Positions 46,843-61,981 of a stretch of 64,000 nt of DNA are shown piece after piece. The notes beneath the pieces were generated by a model. It was not told the origin of the DNA. It made no database searches and saw only the letters and a list, made by a program, of their open reading frames with translations. Source of the stretch: Crossaster papposus (Eukaryota; Echinodermata; Asteroidea; Velatida; Solasteridae); the NCBI GenBank assembly GCA_037893245.1, contig JBAIAA010000009.1:434001-498000 (forward strand), given 5' to 3'. Within the stretch, counting starts at the first letter, position 1, and every line of letters starts with the position of its first letter. The translations under genes were made by a program, and so were the position numbers.

Positions 46843-47278
46843 ACCACGATTTCACAAAAAGAGATTGATTCCAGGTTTTAATTTGTGTGTACTCTGTTAT
46901 TATTTGGGCATTGTCTCGCGGGATTCAGTGTGGATTTTCCTCCCTGTGTCTATTAGTATTAAGGTTTTTTTCTTTTCGTTTATTGCCCGTAATTATTCCC
47001 GGGATGTCTTTATCGAAGACACGGCCCATTTGTTTATTTTGGTAGCTGGGGAAAATTAATTTGCTTGCAAAGTATCATGTACTCGTAGGTAATATTGACC
47101 GTATTGTTTCGGAGGGTAAATCAGTTGTGATCAGTGAAGCGTCCCGGCATGGTGTCCGAATTATCCAATCGGAAGACTGCCCATTGTTATACTTCAGCCC
47201 CAGGATGCTATTCTCTAGTCTTAAGAGACGGCCTGTTCGTTGATTTGGCATTCACTTCTTATCTACTCTCCATTCTGA

Positions 47279-47707
<429 letters not shown>

Positions 47708-47738
47708 GTCACAGCTGCGTGCGCAAAACTAACCGAAC

Positions 47739-47754
47739 GGCCCTTTTCAGGGCC
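47739..47754 (+). terminator. H3 3' stem-loop (unit 7)
   Basis: GGCCCTTTTCAGGGCC. Confidence 0.97.
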
Positions 47755-48442
47755 AATATTTTTTTCAAAGAGAGATTCATTCCAATCGCGTTTTCTGTAG
47801 AGTTTTGGAAAGTTAAGTTTGGTTACTATAGGTAAATACGAATTTTAACTGGCCAGAGCTCCGGAGAACGGATTAATAAAATTAATCGGATTAGTCTCTT
47901 TCCATTTTGTTTGTTTGTCTGTCTGTCTCTTATTTTTTGTTGTCCCCCCACCCCCCCAAAATAAAAATAAAAAATTATTTTACTTTTAATACGGTAAAAA
48001 AGAAGAAGAGTAATTGCCTGGCCATGTACACAATTGTTTATGCAGTCATTTTGTGTCATATTTTCGAAAACGGGAACTCTTCGTTACATTGGATGATACG
48101 CAAGTTTACCCGGCGTTTGGGGAAAAATAAATAATGAGTGAAACCACACCGGATTGTTGGCCTCTACCGAATATAATAAAAAAGTGGATATTCTAAATTA
48201 TTGTTTGTAATTGTTTGTTTCTTGGAGTTTTCATTCGGATTCGGAAGGATAGCTTTTGCCCTCTGTGCGTGTGGCAAGCGCCAATGCATGTCACTTTGCA
48301 CGCGTACATAATTCTTCACGCTTGGGTGATTGTGTGGACAATGCGTGTATGCCCAGAATCCTAGCGGGTACCATAAAAGTCGTCCCGGCATGCTTGACCT
48401 TCCATTCGATCGCACGATCACATACACTCATCTTCTCCAATC

Positions 48443-48811
48443 ATGGCTCCTAAAGTTAGCGGAAAAGGCCAGAAGAAGGCCGGCAACACCAAGGCTCCGG
48501 TCAGCACGAACAAGAAGAGGCGTCGGCGTCGCAAGGAGAGCTACGGCATCTACATCTACAAAGTCATGAAACAGGTGCACCCCGACACAGGAATCTCCAG
48601 CAAGGCAATGAGCATCATGAACAGCTTTGTCAACGACGTGTTTGAGCGCATCGCCGGCGAATCTTCCCGCCTTGCCCACTACAACAAGAAGTCGACCATC
48701 TCAAGTCGTGAAGTGCAGACTGCAGTACGCCTAATCCTCCCGGGAGAGCTTGCCAAGCATGCAGTCAGCGAAGGAACCAAGGCCGTCACCAAGTATACGA
48801 CTTCAAAATAG
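48443..48811 (+). CDS. H2B: Histone H2B (unit 7)
   Basis: Same protein as unit 1. Confidence 0.98.
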   Translation: MAPKVSGKGQKKAGNTKAPVSTNKKRRRRRKESYGIYIYKVMKQVHPDTGISSKAMSIMNSFVNDVFERIAGESSRLAHYNKKSTISSREVQTAVRLILPGELAKHAVSEGTKAVTKYTTSK

Positions 48812-48855
48812 GTTGACCGAGGGAGGAACAAATAACACGAAAAACATAACCAAAC

Positions 48856-48871
48856 GGCTCTTTTCAGAGCC
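48856..48871 (+). terminator. H2B 3' stem-loop (unit 7)
   Basis: GGCTCTTTTCAGAGCC. Confidence 0.96.
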
Positions 48872-49887
48872 AACACAATTTAAAAAAAAGAGATGTGACT
48901 GTCTGATCTGTGTTACTAATTTAGTCAATATTCGTAGGTGGTAAAATCGTTCGGGTAGTGTTCCCGTCTTTACATTCTCCCTGACCTTAAAAGGAGAAAT
49001 GAAGATCAACATTAACCTTCTGTTCTCGTCGCCTTTGAAAACAAATATGTGACTTGAAAAGGCATGACGGGGAAAAGTATTTCTGTAGTATTTGGAGTTC
49101 TATTGTTTTACACCGTAGTAAAGACCGATTCGTTAGTTTTGCAATGATACCAAAAGTATTTATTTACATCATTTAATTAACATGATATATACAACATTGC
49201 AGGGCTGACAGTGCGCCGCCCAACCTAAGCGATCGAATTTTTAAAACCAACGAATAGCTTTGACCAAAACAATTATACGCGTGCCCGCCAACAACGAAAT
49301 TGACAAATGGGGGTCATTGTTAATTTAGCCTCAGTAAGTCACGTAGGAATTTGCAATGGCGAAACAGCCTTTTGTTATTCAGCACCTGTGCGCGCAGTGG
49401 TTTTTGTTCATTCAGTCTCCATTACGAGAAGTAGTGGTTTCTTGTTTGATGTATGTTTAATATATGTGTTTGTCGTATCTCTGTGCAGACAAATCCGTGA
49501 CAGTTTTCAATGTGGTTTATGAGGGACGATCTGCGGCCAGCGTGGAGGCAGGTCAATCGGTAGGCAACAGGGACACACCGTCGGGATAACAGAAATCGTC
49601 TGAGAAAGCAGGTAAGGTTTTTGGGTGCTTTGGGTTTTTGCTGTTATGATTTCATCGCTTAGATTGAAGACAGACAGACAGACAGACCTCGTTCAAAAAA
49701 TGTATCCCTGTCTTCACGAATCCAAAAATGGATGCGGTGCACTCAACCGTACAGTAAGTGTGTCGCGCGTGATTGGCTACTTGGCGTGCTTCGGCCAATC
49801 CACCGGAACGCTATAACTAGTGCTGTCACCCCCCTCGTACGGCACTTTCACTGCAGATCGCAATCTACTGTCACCAATTACTTCAAG

Positions 49888-50265
49888 ATGACTGGACGAG
49901 GAAAGAGCGGAAAAGCAAGAAGCAAGGCCAGGAGCAGGTCCTCAAGGGCGGGACTGCAGTTCCCCGTGGGTCGCGTTCATCGATTTTTGCGAAGGGGCAA
50001 CTACGCTGAGCGGGTTGGAGCCGGTGCACCGGTCTACCTGGCAGCCGTGATGGAATACCTGACCGCGGAGATCCTGGAGCTGGCCGGTAACGCAGCACGA
50101 GACAATAAGAAGACGAGAATTAACCCTCGACATCTGCAGCTTGCTATACGCAACGACGAAGAGCTTAACAAGTTGATGAGTGGGGTTACCATCGCGCAAG
50201 GCGGTGTGCTTCCCAACATCCAGCAAGTACTTCTGCCCAAAAAGGCCGCCAAAGTATCAAAGTAA
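49888..50265 (+). CDS. H2A: Histone H2A (unit 7)
   Basis: Same protein as unit 1; start at MTGRGKSG. Confidence 0.97.
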   Translation: MTGRGKSGKARSKARSRSSRAGLQFPVGRVHRFLRRGNYAERVGAGAPVYLAAVMEYLTAEILELAGNAARDNKKTRINPRHLQLAIRNDEELNKLMSGVTIAQGGVLPNIQQVLLPKKAAKVSK

Positions 50266-50310
50266 TAGGCCTACAAACAAATTACTTTGCCTCCACAAAC
50301 AAAACCAAAA

Positions 50311-50326
50311 GGCTCTTTTCAGGGCC
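50311..50326 (+). terminator. H2A 3' stem-loop (unit 7)
   Basis: GGCTCTTTTCAGGGCC. Confidence 0.95.
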
Positions 50327-51765
50327 ACCACATAGTTACAAGAGAGAAACGCCGCTGTCTGTCTGTTCTTCATTTTTAAATAAAGTTTTAAAAGAGACAA
50401 ATTTAGATAATACATGTGTAGATTTTAACTTTCACAGCCAAAGGCCCGCTGAGTTTGTTCAATGGCTTCGTTTATTTTTTAAAGAATCGCCTTCCCTTTT
50501 CCTGCTTATAAAAATATTAAGAAAGTGTTTTTTGTCATCCGGGCGCGCGTGCGTTTTAACTTGTATCCCGGCGACCTTCATATAAAAACTAGTTCATTAA
50601 ATATGCAACGCGCGCACTGTGACTTCAACAAAGCAAAAATAAATACGCGCTGTGTCTGTACTCTATAATTATATACATGTACTACGCGTACTGTACAGTA
50701 CATGCATGTTCAGTTTGTAAAAGTACGTGAATGATATTATACCCGCGACCCAGCACATCAAAATCAAGAATAAGTCGGAAAAAGACTTTCGGAGATATAA
50801 ATATAATAAGATTGCAAATTCAATAAGCTTTTTAATGACATCCATCACAAGCCTTTAGCTCGGAAATTATTGGTTACGAGTTACAGACTGGGGATGGCTA
50901 TCAATAGAAAGCCTATGGAATTTCAAATGTTACTATGTACATATCGTGAATTGTCATTTCCCGCTTATTATTGATTTTGATATCCTGGGTCACATTTTCA
51001 TAGATTTAACAAAAACATTGGAAATGTGGTGAGTTGACACTTCGCGTGTGGTCTATTAGCTTTGTTTTCGTGTTCTGTCTTACCTGGGCCCAATTTCATA
51101 ACAAATGTAAGCACAACAATTTGCTTAGCATGAAACATTTTCCTTGGCCAAACTGAAGATTTCCGAACACGTTTTATTGACGGTCGTGAATTCTCGTTAA
51201 CGTTCGCGACTACAATTTCGACGTCTGGGTGTACACAATTAAATGGTCAGGCCATAGAACCAGACTATTTTCACCGCCCACAAAGTGGGACATTTAGGTT
51301 CTGCTTAAAAACAAATAAACCGGCCTGAACGGTAAACGATCGAGGCGCGGTTGTGCCGAAGGGCGCCATCTATCGGCACGCTCGTACCGGCAGGTCTGTG
51401 TGTATTTACAGCGGCGAGGCGCAGTGCAGCATGGCGATAATTTTGATACCAGTCGCATTTTTCCAGATTTTCAAGTGACTTTTGGTTAAAAAAAATGAAT
51501 TTGTAAAAGAATATTGTCGATGTGTATGAAAATGTGTTATGAAAACCCCCCAAGCTCATGAATATTGATGTAAATTAACGTGCCAAAAGTTGGTAATTTC
51601 TATAAACGGGTTTGCGTCGGGCTCTGTGAGAAGTCCTTTTCTTGACCCGAAATACACAAATTAGAAAAGTTAAAATAAGAATATTATTCGGATGAGAACA
51701 ATGGGCGGGGGAATCAATTTGCATGCATAATTCCAGAGCGCCCTATTGGTTCAATGTCAATCGTT

Positions 51766-51794
51766 ATCGCTTCTCGGCCTTTTGGCCAAGATCA
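51766..51794 (+). pseudogene. U2: U2 snRNA 5' fragment or U2-like leader of element A3
   Basis: Same altered leader as A1 and A2. Confidence 0.85.
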
Positions 51795-51806
51795 CCGGGA
51801 GCTACG

Positions 51807-53147
51807 ATGGCCAAGAATGAACTACAGAGGGAGCTGTCTACATATCTGACAACTGAGACGAAGATCGACTACGATGCGATGTGTAAGCTGATCGTCGACA
51901 CCGCCGGGGAGACTGACGTCGTCTGCGTCCAGCAGCTGAGCGACAACAAATGGTGCGTCACCACTACAACTGAAGCAGCGAAGACCAAGATCCTGCAAGC
52001 CGGCCTGCTCATCGGGCAACACCGAGTAACATCTACACCGGTGAGCAGGAAGCTGACGTTCGTAACCATCCGTGACGCACCATTTGAGCTGCGCGACGTT
52101 GCCATCTCCTCGGCGCTGTCTGCATACGGCAAGGTGGCCGGCATCAGACGGGGACACTGGCAGAAACATCTTGGGTGGGAGAACGGCCACCGACACGCAC
52201 GTATGGAACTGAGTCGTCCAATCCCATCTTACGTGCGTGTCGGTGGGTACCAAGTGCGAGTGGAGTACGACCACCAAGAGAGGACATGCCGGGTTTGCGG
52301 GTTGGTCGGCCACCTGGCTGCGGGGTGCCCGTCAGTTGTGTGCTACAACTGCAACAAACACGGGCACCGCAGCCGGGAGTGTCCGGAGCCGGTGAAGTGT
52401 CGAGGGTGCGGGGAGACCGGGCACTTTGCCGCACGTTGCCCTCTTTCATACGCCGCTCGCCTACGTGTTACGGCTTTCACCGGCCCGGACATCAACGACG
52501 ACGTCGGCGACCCGCGCCCGGCGAGACCGCCCACACCACCTCGGGCCAGTCCGGACCCTGCGGCTACAACCCGTCAGGCAAGACCACTCAAGGTACCCCG
52601 GACCCCACCACAGGACGCCCCACCGCAGCCGGCCGGACCACCCAAGCCTCCACGGCCAAGCACCCCACCGCAGAGACCATCGGAGGCCGGCGCGCCCACT
52701 GCAGGCGGCACCAGGCCCGCCCGCACAGCCAACCGTCCACCTCGGCGTGGTGCGGGCGAGGCGGTTGCCCCGACCACGGAGAGTGCGACGGCAACGGTGT
52801 CGATGTCATCGTTGTCGTCGTCAGAAACATCGATCACTACGAACGTGTCGTTCTCCTCCGTGGAAGGCGGTGAGCCTAGGATGTACCAGCCGAACCTCCC
52901 GTCGATAACGTCGGAAGAGAGAACCAGGGACTGGGCGGAGATGGTCGCGAGTGCGGAGGCGGAGATACAGCAAGAGATGGAGCGACGGAGCCAGGAAAGC
53001 AGTTCCGACGGGTCCGTCGCCTCCATAATATCTACCGCCTCCGCAAAACGCTGTCACCATTCCTCGGATTCCCCTGAGGAATGGTCGACAATACGAGGGA
53101 AGAAACCACGTCCCAAGAAGAGGATGGCACGAGCCAACAAAAAATGA
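51807..53147 (+). CDS. ORF1-like protein of element A3
   Basis: 446 codons. Domains as in A1 and A2; residues 1-196 again identical. At the nucleotide level the first third follows A1 (for example CTA, ACA and CTG codons near the start), and from about codon 150 onward it mostly follows A2 (CGA, AAA, CCG, then the KCRGCG third knuckle), so it looks like a mosaic. Near the C-terminus it differs from A2 by several amino acids (GGEPRMYQPNLPSITSEER against GGKPRRYQLKLPSITPEER). Confidence 0.85.
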   Translation: MAKNELQRELSTYLTTETKIDYDAMCKLIVDTAGETDVVCVQQLSDNKWCVTTTTEAAKTKILQAGLLIGQHRVTSTPVSRKLTFVTIRDAPFELRDVAISSALSAYGKVAGIRRGHWQKHLGWENGHRHARMELSRPIPSYVRVGGYQVRVEYDHQERTCRVCGLVGHLAAGCPSVVCYNCNKHGHRSRECPEPVKCRGCGETGHFAARCPLSYAARLRVTAFTGPDINDDVGDPRPARPPTPPRASPDPAATTRQARPLKVPRTPPQDAPPQPAGPPKPPRPSTPPQRPSEAGAPTAGGTRPARTANRPPRRGAGEAVAPTTESATATVSMSSLSSSETSITTNVSFSSVEGGEPRMYQPNLPSITSEERTRDWAEMVASAEAEIQQEMERRSQESSSDGSVASIISTASAKRCHHSSDSPEEWSTIRGKKPRPKKRMARANKK

Positions 53148-53530
53148 ACTGTTTTCTTTGGTGGTGGGTTAAGTGAGTTGTTTTGTTTAAATAAGTGGTG
53201 GTGGTTTTTTTTCCCTTTGTGTGTTTTGTAAATAATAAGAAGATGTTAATTTTATGTAAATATAAGTGGTGGTGGGTTTAAGAAGATGTTAATTTTTTAT
53301 GTAAAAAATTGAAGATACAAATGATACGTAATATTTATTCAGTTGTTCTTTTTCTGATAGTAATCAAGCGCGTTTTTTTTGGTGGAGGGTTATGTCCCGG
53401 TTTATATAATGTTTGCATTGTTTAAAACAAGTTGTATTTAATTTTTATTTTGTACATACTGTGACCGTTGTGTTGTATCATCATATGTGTGTTTGGTTTC
53501 ATTTACAAGAATAAACCAATTTAAAAACCG
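53148..53530 (+). other. 3' UTR of element A3
   Basis: AT-rich with GTGGTGG blocks; the terminal AATAAACCAATTTAAAAACC is shared with A1 and A2. Confidence 0.6.
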
Positions 53531-53683
53531 TATCTGTTCTTTTCAGCTTAATATCTGAAACGCTGTTCATCGAACAGCCAGTATATTAATCTGATTTTTG
53601 GATTTGGGCCGTGGAATAGAGGCTTGCCTCGTCCCGGCCATGGGTTGGCCCGGTATAGCAGTACATCCGGGATTCGGCCCACT
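53531..53683 (+). pseudogene. U2: U2 snRNA 3' part downstream of A3
   Basis: Nucleotides 37-189, unchanged. Confidence 0.93.
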
Positions 53684-54421
53684 CCCCTCGGGGAACATCA
53701 ATTAATACAAAAACAGGTCTCGTCTATTATGTGTATTCCTATGTCGCCTCACTTTTACAAGTTCTTTCTTCGCTTTACTTCGTGGCTTTCTTATATTTGA
53801 ACATTTCAATTTGTCTCAATTAAATAATTGTATGAAGACCGATCTCTTTGTTTTAGGTTGATTTCTGAAGAAAGGGAAAAACAACAACAACAAAAACAAA
53901 CAAACAAACAAACAAACAAACAAACAGATCCTCTGCGACTGGTTGTATTTTTTTTTGGCGAAGATGTATTAGATTTCTTTATCTTTTCCATATTTTTAGA
54001 AATTCATATGATTTCATATAAATGTAGACTTTAAATGTTCTTTTTGTTTTTGGTCTTGTTTGTTTGAATTCCATTTTTGTTCTAAATACTGTATAGGTAA
54101 TAATGCAGGGCCCTTTTTTATAGCTTTTTTTTTTGTAAGTGATAAAACCTCAAATACAATAAATAACAGTGCTTTTAACAGTTCAGTTTTTATGTTTGTA
54201 TTTTAATGTTGCGATTATTCGTTTGCTTGCTTTCCTCTCTCTCTCTCTCTCGTTGACTGTTTATTTCTCCTCTCGTGTCGTTATTTCGGGAGGGAAACCT
54301 CTGCCACGATTTGTTGCTAGAGGGCGCCCTGACTTTCGTTTGCCTGGCGTGCTCCTATCGCGTCCGCGCATAGCAGTGATATATAATACACTGCCTCGCC
54401 CATTCAATCGATCTAGTCTAG

Positions 54422-54769
<348 letters not shown>

Positions 54770-54804
54770 ATAGATGCATGATACATGCCATTTTCAAACC
54801 AAAC

Positions 54805-54820
54805 GGCTCTTTTCAGAGCC
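54805..54820 (+). terminator. H4 3' stem-loop (unit 8)
   Basis: GGCTCTTTTCAGAGCC. Confidence 0.97.
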
Positions 54821-55256
54821 ACCACGATTTCACAAAAAGAGATTGATTCCAGGTTTTAATTTGTGTGTACTCTGTTATTATTTGGGCATTGTCTCGCGGG
54901 ATTCAGTGTGGATTTTCCTCCCTGTGTCTATTAGTATTAAGGTTTTTTTCTTTTCGTTTATTGCCCGTAATTATTCCCGGGATGTCTTTATCGAAGACAC
55001 GGCCCATTTGTTTATTTTGGTAGCTGGGGAAAATTAATTTGCTTGCAAAGTATCATGTACTCGTAGGTAATATTGACCGTATTGTTTCGGAGGGTAAATC
55101 AGTTGTGATCAGTGAAGCGTCCCGGCATGGTGTCCGAATTATCCAATCGGAAGACTGCCCATTGTTATACTTCAGCCCCAGGATGCTATTCTCTAGTCTT
55201 AAGAGACGGCCTGTTCGTTGATTTGGCATTCACTTCTTATCTACTCTCCATTCTGA

Positions 55257-55685
<429 letters not shown>

Positions 55686-55716
55686 GTCACAGCTGCGTGC
55701 GCAAAACTAACCGAAC

Positions 55717-55732
55717 GGCCCTTTTCAGGGCC
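55717..55732 (+). terminator. H3 3' stem-loop (unit 8)
   Basis: GGCCCTTTTCAGGGCC. Confidence 0.97.
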
Positions 55733-56420
55733 AATATTTTTTTCAAAGAGAGATTCATTCCAATCGCGTTTTCTGTAGAGTTTTGGAAAGTTAAGTTTGG
55801 TTACTATAGGTAAATACGAATTTTAACTGGCCAGAGCTCCGGAGAACGGATTAATAAAATTAATCGGATTAGTCTCTTTCCATTTTGTTTGTTTGTCTGT
55901 CTGTCTCTTATTTTTTGTTGTCCCCCCACCCCCCCAAAATAAAAATAAAAAATTATTTTACTTTTAATACGGTAAAAAAGAAGAAGAGTAATTGCCTGGC
56001 CATGTACACAATTGTTTATGCAGTCATTTTGTGTCATATTTTCGAAAACGGGAACTCTTCGTTACATTGGATGATACGCAAGTTTACCCGGCGTTTGGGG
56101 GAAAATAAATAATGAGTGAAACCACACCGGATTGTTGGCCTCTACCGAATATAATAAAAAAGTGGATATTCTAAATTATTGTTTGTAATTGTTTGTTTCT
56201 TGGAGTTTTCATTCGGATTCGGAAGGATAGCTTTTGCCCTCTGTGCGTGTGGCAAGCGCCAATGCATGTCACTTTGCACGCGTACATAATTCTTCACGCT
56301 TGGGTGATTGTGTGGACAATGCGTGTATGCCCAGAATCCTAGCGGGTACCATAAAAGTCGTCCCGGCATGCTTGACCTTCCATTCGATCGCACGATCACA
56401 TACACTCATCTTCTCCAATC

Positions 56421-56789
56421 ATGGCTCCTAAAGTTAGCGGAAAAGGCCAGAAGAAGGCCGGCAACACCAAGGCTCCGGTCAGCACGAACAAGAAGAGGCG
56501 TCGGCGTCGCAAGGAGAGCTACGGCATCTACATCTACAAAGTCATGAAACAGGTGCACCCCGACACAGGAATCTCCAGCAAGGCAATGAGCATCATGAAC
56601 AGCTTTGTCAACGACGTGTTTGAGCGCATCGCCGGCGAATCTTCCCGCCTTGCCCACTACAACAAGAAGTCGACCATCTCAAGTCGTGAAGTGCAGACTG
56701 CAGTACGCCTAATCCTCCCGGGAGAGCTTGCCAAGCATGCAGTCAGCGAAGGAACCAAGGCCGTCACCAAGTATACGACTTCAAAATAG
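56421..56789 (+). CDS. H2B: Histone H2B (unit 8)
   Basis: Same protein as unit 1. Confidence 0.98.
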   Translation: MAPKVSGKGQKKAGNTKAPVSTNKKRRRRRKESYGIYIYKVMKQVHPDTGISSKAMSIMNSFVNDVFERIAGESSRLAHYNKKSTISSREVQTAVRLILPGELAKHAVSEGTKAVTKYTTSK

Positions 56790-56833
56790 GTTGACCGAGG
56801 GAGGAACAAATAACACGAAAAACATAACCAAAC

Positions 56834-56849
56834 GGCTCTTTTCAGAGCC
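56834..56849 (+). terminator. H2B 3' stem-loop (unit 8)
   Basis: GGCTCTTTTCAGAGCC. Confidence 0.96.
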
Positions 56850-57865
56850 AACACAATTTAAAAAAAAGAGATGTGACTGTCTGATCTGTGTTACTAATTT
56901 AGTCAATATTCGTAGGTGGTAAAATCGTTCGGGTAGTGTTCCCGTCTTTACATTCTCCCTGACCTTAAAAGGAGAAATGAAGATCAACATTAACCTTCTG
57001 TTCTCGTCGCCTTTGAAAACAAATATGTGACTTGAAAAGGCATGACGGGGAAAAGTATTTCTGTAGTATTTGGAGTTCTATTGTTTTACACCGTAGTAAA
57101 GACCGATTCGTTAGTTTTGCAATGATACCAAAAGTATTTATTTACATCATTTAATTAACATGATATATACAACATTGCAGGGCTGACAGTGCGCCGCCCA
57201 ACCTAAGCGATCGAATTTTTAAAACCAACGAATAGCTTTGACCAAAACAATTATACGCGTGCCCGCCAACAACGAAATTGACAAATGGGGGTCATTGTTA
57301 ATTTAGCCTCAGTAAGTCACGTAGGAATTTGCAATGGCGAAACAGCCTTTTGTTATTCAGCACCTGTGCGCGCAGTGGTTTTTGTTCATTCAGTCTCCAT
57401 TACGAGAAGTAGTGGTTTCTTGTTTGATGTATGTTTAATATATGTGTTTGTCGTATCTCTGTGCAGACAAATCCGTGACAGTTTTCAATGTGGTTTATGA
57501 GGGACGATCTGCGGCCAGCGTGGAGGCAGGTCAATCGGTAGGCAACAGGGACACACCGTCGGGATAACAGAAATCGTCTGAGAAAGCAGGTAAGGTTTTT
57601 GGGTGCTTTGGGTTTTTGCTGTTATGATTTCATCGCTTAGATTGAAGACAGACAGACAGACAGACCTCGTTCAAAAAATGTATCCCTGTCTTCACGAATC
57701 CAAAAATGGATGCGGTGCACTCAACCGTACAGTAAGTGTGTCGCGCGTGATTGGCTACTTGGCGTGCTTCGGCCAATCCACCGGAACGCTATAACTAGTG
57801 CTGTCACCCCCCTCGTACGGCACTTTCACTGCAGATCGCAATCTACTGTCACCAATTACTTCAAG

Positions 57866-58243
57866 ATGACTGGACGAGGAAAGAGCGGAAAAGCAAGAAG
57901 CAAGGCCAGGAGCAGGTCCTCAAGGGCGGGACTGCAGTTCCCCGTGGGTCGCGTTCATCGATTTTTGCGAAGGGGCAACTACGCTGAGCGGGTTGGAGCC
58001 GGTGCACCGGTCTACCTGGCAGCCGTGATGGAATACCTGACCGCGGAGATCCTGGAGCTGGCCGGTAACGCAGCACGAGACAATAAGAAGACGAGAATTA
58101 ACCCTCGACATCTGCAGCTTGCTATACGCAACGACGAAGAGCTTAACAAGTTGATGAGTGGGGTTACCATCGCGCAAGGCGGTGTGCTTCCCAACATCCA
58201 GCAAGTACTTCTGCCCAAAAAGGCCGCCAAAGTATCAAAGTAA
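57866..58243 (+). CDS. H2A: Histone H2A (unit 8)
   Basis: Same protein as unit 1; start at MTGRGKSG. Confidence 0.97.
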   Translation: MTGRGKSGKARSKARSRSSRAGLQFPVGRVHRFLRRGNYAERVGAGAPVYLAAVMEYLTAEILELAGNAARDNKKTRINPRHLQLAIRNDEELNKLMSGVTIAQGGVLPNIQQVLLPKKAAKVSK

Positions 58244-58288
58244 TAGGCCTACAAACAAATTACTTTGCCTCCACAAACAAAACCAAAA

Positions 58289-58304
58289 GGCTCTTTTCAG
58301 GGCC
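58289..58304 (+). terminator. H2A 3' stem-loop (unit 8)
   Basis: GGCTCTTTTCAGGGCC. Confidence 0.95.
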
Positions 58305-59743
58305 ACCACATAGTTACAAGAGAGAAACGCCGCTGTCTGTCTGTTCTTCATTTTTAAATAAAGTTTTAAAAGAGACAAATTTAGATAATACATGTGTAGA
58401 TTTTAACTTTCACAGCCAAAGGCCCGCTGAGTTTGTTCAATGGCTTCGTTTATTTTTTAAAGAATCGCCTTCCCTTTTCCTGCTTATAAAAATATTAAGA
58501 AAGTGTTTTTTGTCATCCGGGCGCGCGTGCGTTTTAACTTGTATCCCGGCGACCTTCATATAAAAACTAGTTCATTAAATATGCAACGCGCGCACTGTGA
58601 CTTCAACAAAGCAAAAATAAATACGCGCTGTGTCTGTACTCTATAATTATATACATGTACTACGCGTACTGTACAGTACATGCATGTTCAGTTTGTAAAA
58701 GTACGTGAATGATATTATACCCGCGACCCAGCACATCAAAATCAAGAATAAGTCGGAAAAAGACTTTCGGAGATATAAATATAATAAGATTGCAAATTCA
58801 ATAAGCTTTTTAATGACATCCATCACAAGCCTTTAGCTCGGAAATTATTGGTTACGAGTTACAGACTGGGGATGGCTATCAATAGAAAGCCTATGGAATT
58901 TCAAATGTTACTATGTACATATCGTGAATTGTCATTTCCCGCTTATTATTGATTTTGATATCCTGGGTCACATTTTCATAGATTTAACAAAAACATTGGA
59001 AATGTGGTGAGTTGACACTTCGCGTGTGGTCTATTAGCTTTGTTTTCGTGTTCTGTCTTACCTGGGCCCAATTTCATAACAAATGTAAGCACAACAATTT
59101 GCTTAGCATGAAACATTTTCCTTGGCCAAACTGAAGATTTCCGAACACGTTTTATTGACGGTCGTGAATTCTCGTTAACGTTCGCGACTACAATTTCGAC
59201 GTCTGGGTGTACACAATTAAATGGTCAGGCCATAGAACCAGACTATTTTCACCGCCCACAAAGTGGGACATTTAGGTTCTGCTTAAAAACAAATAAACCG
59301 GCCTGAACGGTAAACGATCGAGGCGCGGTTGTGCCGAAGGGCGCCATCTATCGGCACGCTCGTACCGGCAGGTCTGTGTGTATTTACAGCGGCGAGGCGC
59401 AGTGCAGCATGGCGATAATTTTGATACCAGTCGCATTTTTCCAGATTTTCAAGTGACTTTTGGTTAAAAAAAATGAATTTGTAAAAGAATATTGTCGATG
59501 TGTATGAAAATGTGTTATGAAAACCCCCCAAGCTCATGAATATTGATGTAAATTAACGTGCCAAAAGTTGGTAATTTCTATAAACGGGTTTGCGTCGGGC
59601 TCTGTGAGAAGTCCTTTTCTTGACCCGAAATACACAAATTAGAAAAGTTAAAATAAGAATATTATTCGGATGAGAACAATGGGCGGGGGAATCAATTTGC
59701 ATGCATAATTCCAGAGCGCCCTATTGGTTCAATGTCAATCGTT

Positions 59744-59932
59744 ATCGCTTCTCGGCCTTTTGGCTAAGATCATGTGTAGTATCTGTTCTTTTCAGCTTAA
59801 TATCTGAAACGCTGTTCATCGAACAGCCAGTATATTAATCTGATTTTTGGATTTGGGCCGTGGAATAGAGGCTTGCCTCGTCCCGGCCATGGGTTGGCCC
59901 GGTATAGCAGTACATCCGGGATTCGGCCCACT
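59744..59932 (+). ncRNA. U2: U2 snRNA, intact (unit 8)
   Basis: Same sequence as the unit 1 copy with an uninterrupted GTAGTA at 59776-59781. Confidence 0.96.
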
Positions 59933-60670
59933 CCCCTCGGGGAACATCAATTAATACAAAAACAGGTCTCGTCTATTATGTGTATTCCTATGTCGCCTCA
60001 CTTTTACAAGTTCTTTCTTCGCTTTACTTCGTGGCTTTCTTATATTTGAACATTTCAATTTGTCTCAATTAAATAATTGTATGAAGACCGATCTCTTTGT
60101 TTTAGGTTGATTTCTGAAGAAAGGGAAAAACAACAACAACAAAAACAAACAAACAAACAAACAAACAAACAAACAGATCCTCTGCGACTGGTTGTATTTT
60201 TTTTTGGCGAAGATGTATTAGATTTCTTTATCTTTTCCATATTTTTAGAAATTCATATGATTTCATATAAATGTAGACTTTAAATGTTCTTTTTGTTTTT
60301 GGTCTTGTTTGTTTGAATTCCATTTTTGTTCTAAATACTGTATAGGTAATAATGCAGGGCCCTTTTTTATAGCTTTTTTTTTTGTAAGTGATAAAACCTC
60401 AAATACAATAAATAACAGTGCTTTTAACAGTTCAGTTTTTATGTTTGTATTTTAATGTTGCGATTATTCGTTTGCTTGCTTTCCTCTCTCTCTCTCTCTC
60501 GTTGACTGTTTATTTCTCCTCTCGTGTCGTTATTTCGGGAGGGAAACCTCTGCCACGATTTGTTGCTAGAGGGCGCCCTGACTTTCGTTTGCCTGGCGTG
60601 CTCCTATCGCGTCCGCGCATAGCAGTGATATATAATACACTGCCTCGCCCATTCAATCGATCTAGTCTAG

Positions 60671-61018
<348 letters not shown>

Positions 61019-61053
61019 ATAGATGCATGATACATGCCATTTTCAAACCAAAC

Positions 61054-61069
61054 GGCTCTTTTCAGAGCC
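61054..61069 (+). terminator. H4 3' stem-loop (unit 9)
   Basis: GGCTCTTTTCAGAGCC. Confidence 0.97.
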
Positions 61070-61505
61070 ACCACGATTTCACAAAAAGAGATTGATTCCA
61101 GGTTTTAATTTGTGTGTACTCTGTTATTATTTGGGCATTGTCTCGCGGGATTCAGTGTGGATTTTCCTCCCTGTGTCTATTAGTATTAAGGTTTTTTTCT
61201 TTTCGTTTATTGCCCGTAATTATTCCCGGGATGTCTTTATCGAAGACACGGCCCATTTGTTTATTTTGGTAGCTGGGGAAAATTAATTTGCTTGCAAAGT
61301 ATCATGTACTCGTAGGTAATATTGACCGTATTGTTTCGGAGGGTAAATCAGTTGTGATCAGTGAAGCGTCCCGGCATGGTGTCCGAATTATCCAATCGGA
61401 AGACTGCCCATTGTTATACTTCAGCCCCAGGATGCTATTCTCTAGTCTTAAGAGACGGCCTGTTCGTTGATTTGGCATTCACTTCTTATCTACTCTCCAT
61501 TCTGA

Positions 61506-61934
<429 letters not shown>

Positions 61935-61965
61935 GTCACAGCTGCGTGCGCAAAACTAACCGAAC

Positions 61966-61981
61966 GGCCCTTTTCAGGGCC
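61966..61981 (+). terminator. H3 3' stem-loop (unit 9)
   Basis: GGCCCTTTTCAGGGCC. Confidence 0.97.

Larger units (their letters stand above)
51795..53530 (+). mobile_element. Type A U2-inserted retroelement, copy A3
   Basis: 1.74-kb insertion at the same U2 position, ORF intact. The 3' UTR carries a CCCTTTGTGTGTTTTG segment absent from A2 and lacks an A2 segment near the middle, so the two are not duplicates of one insertion. Confidence 0.85.
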
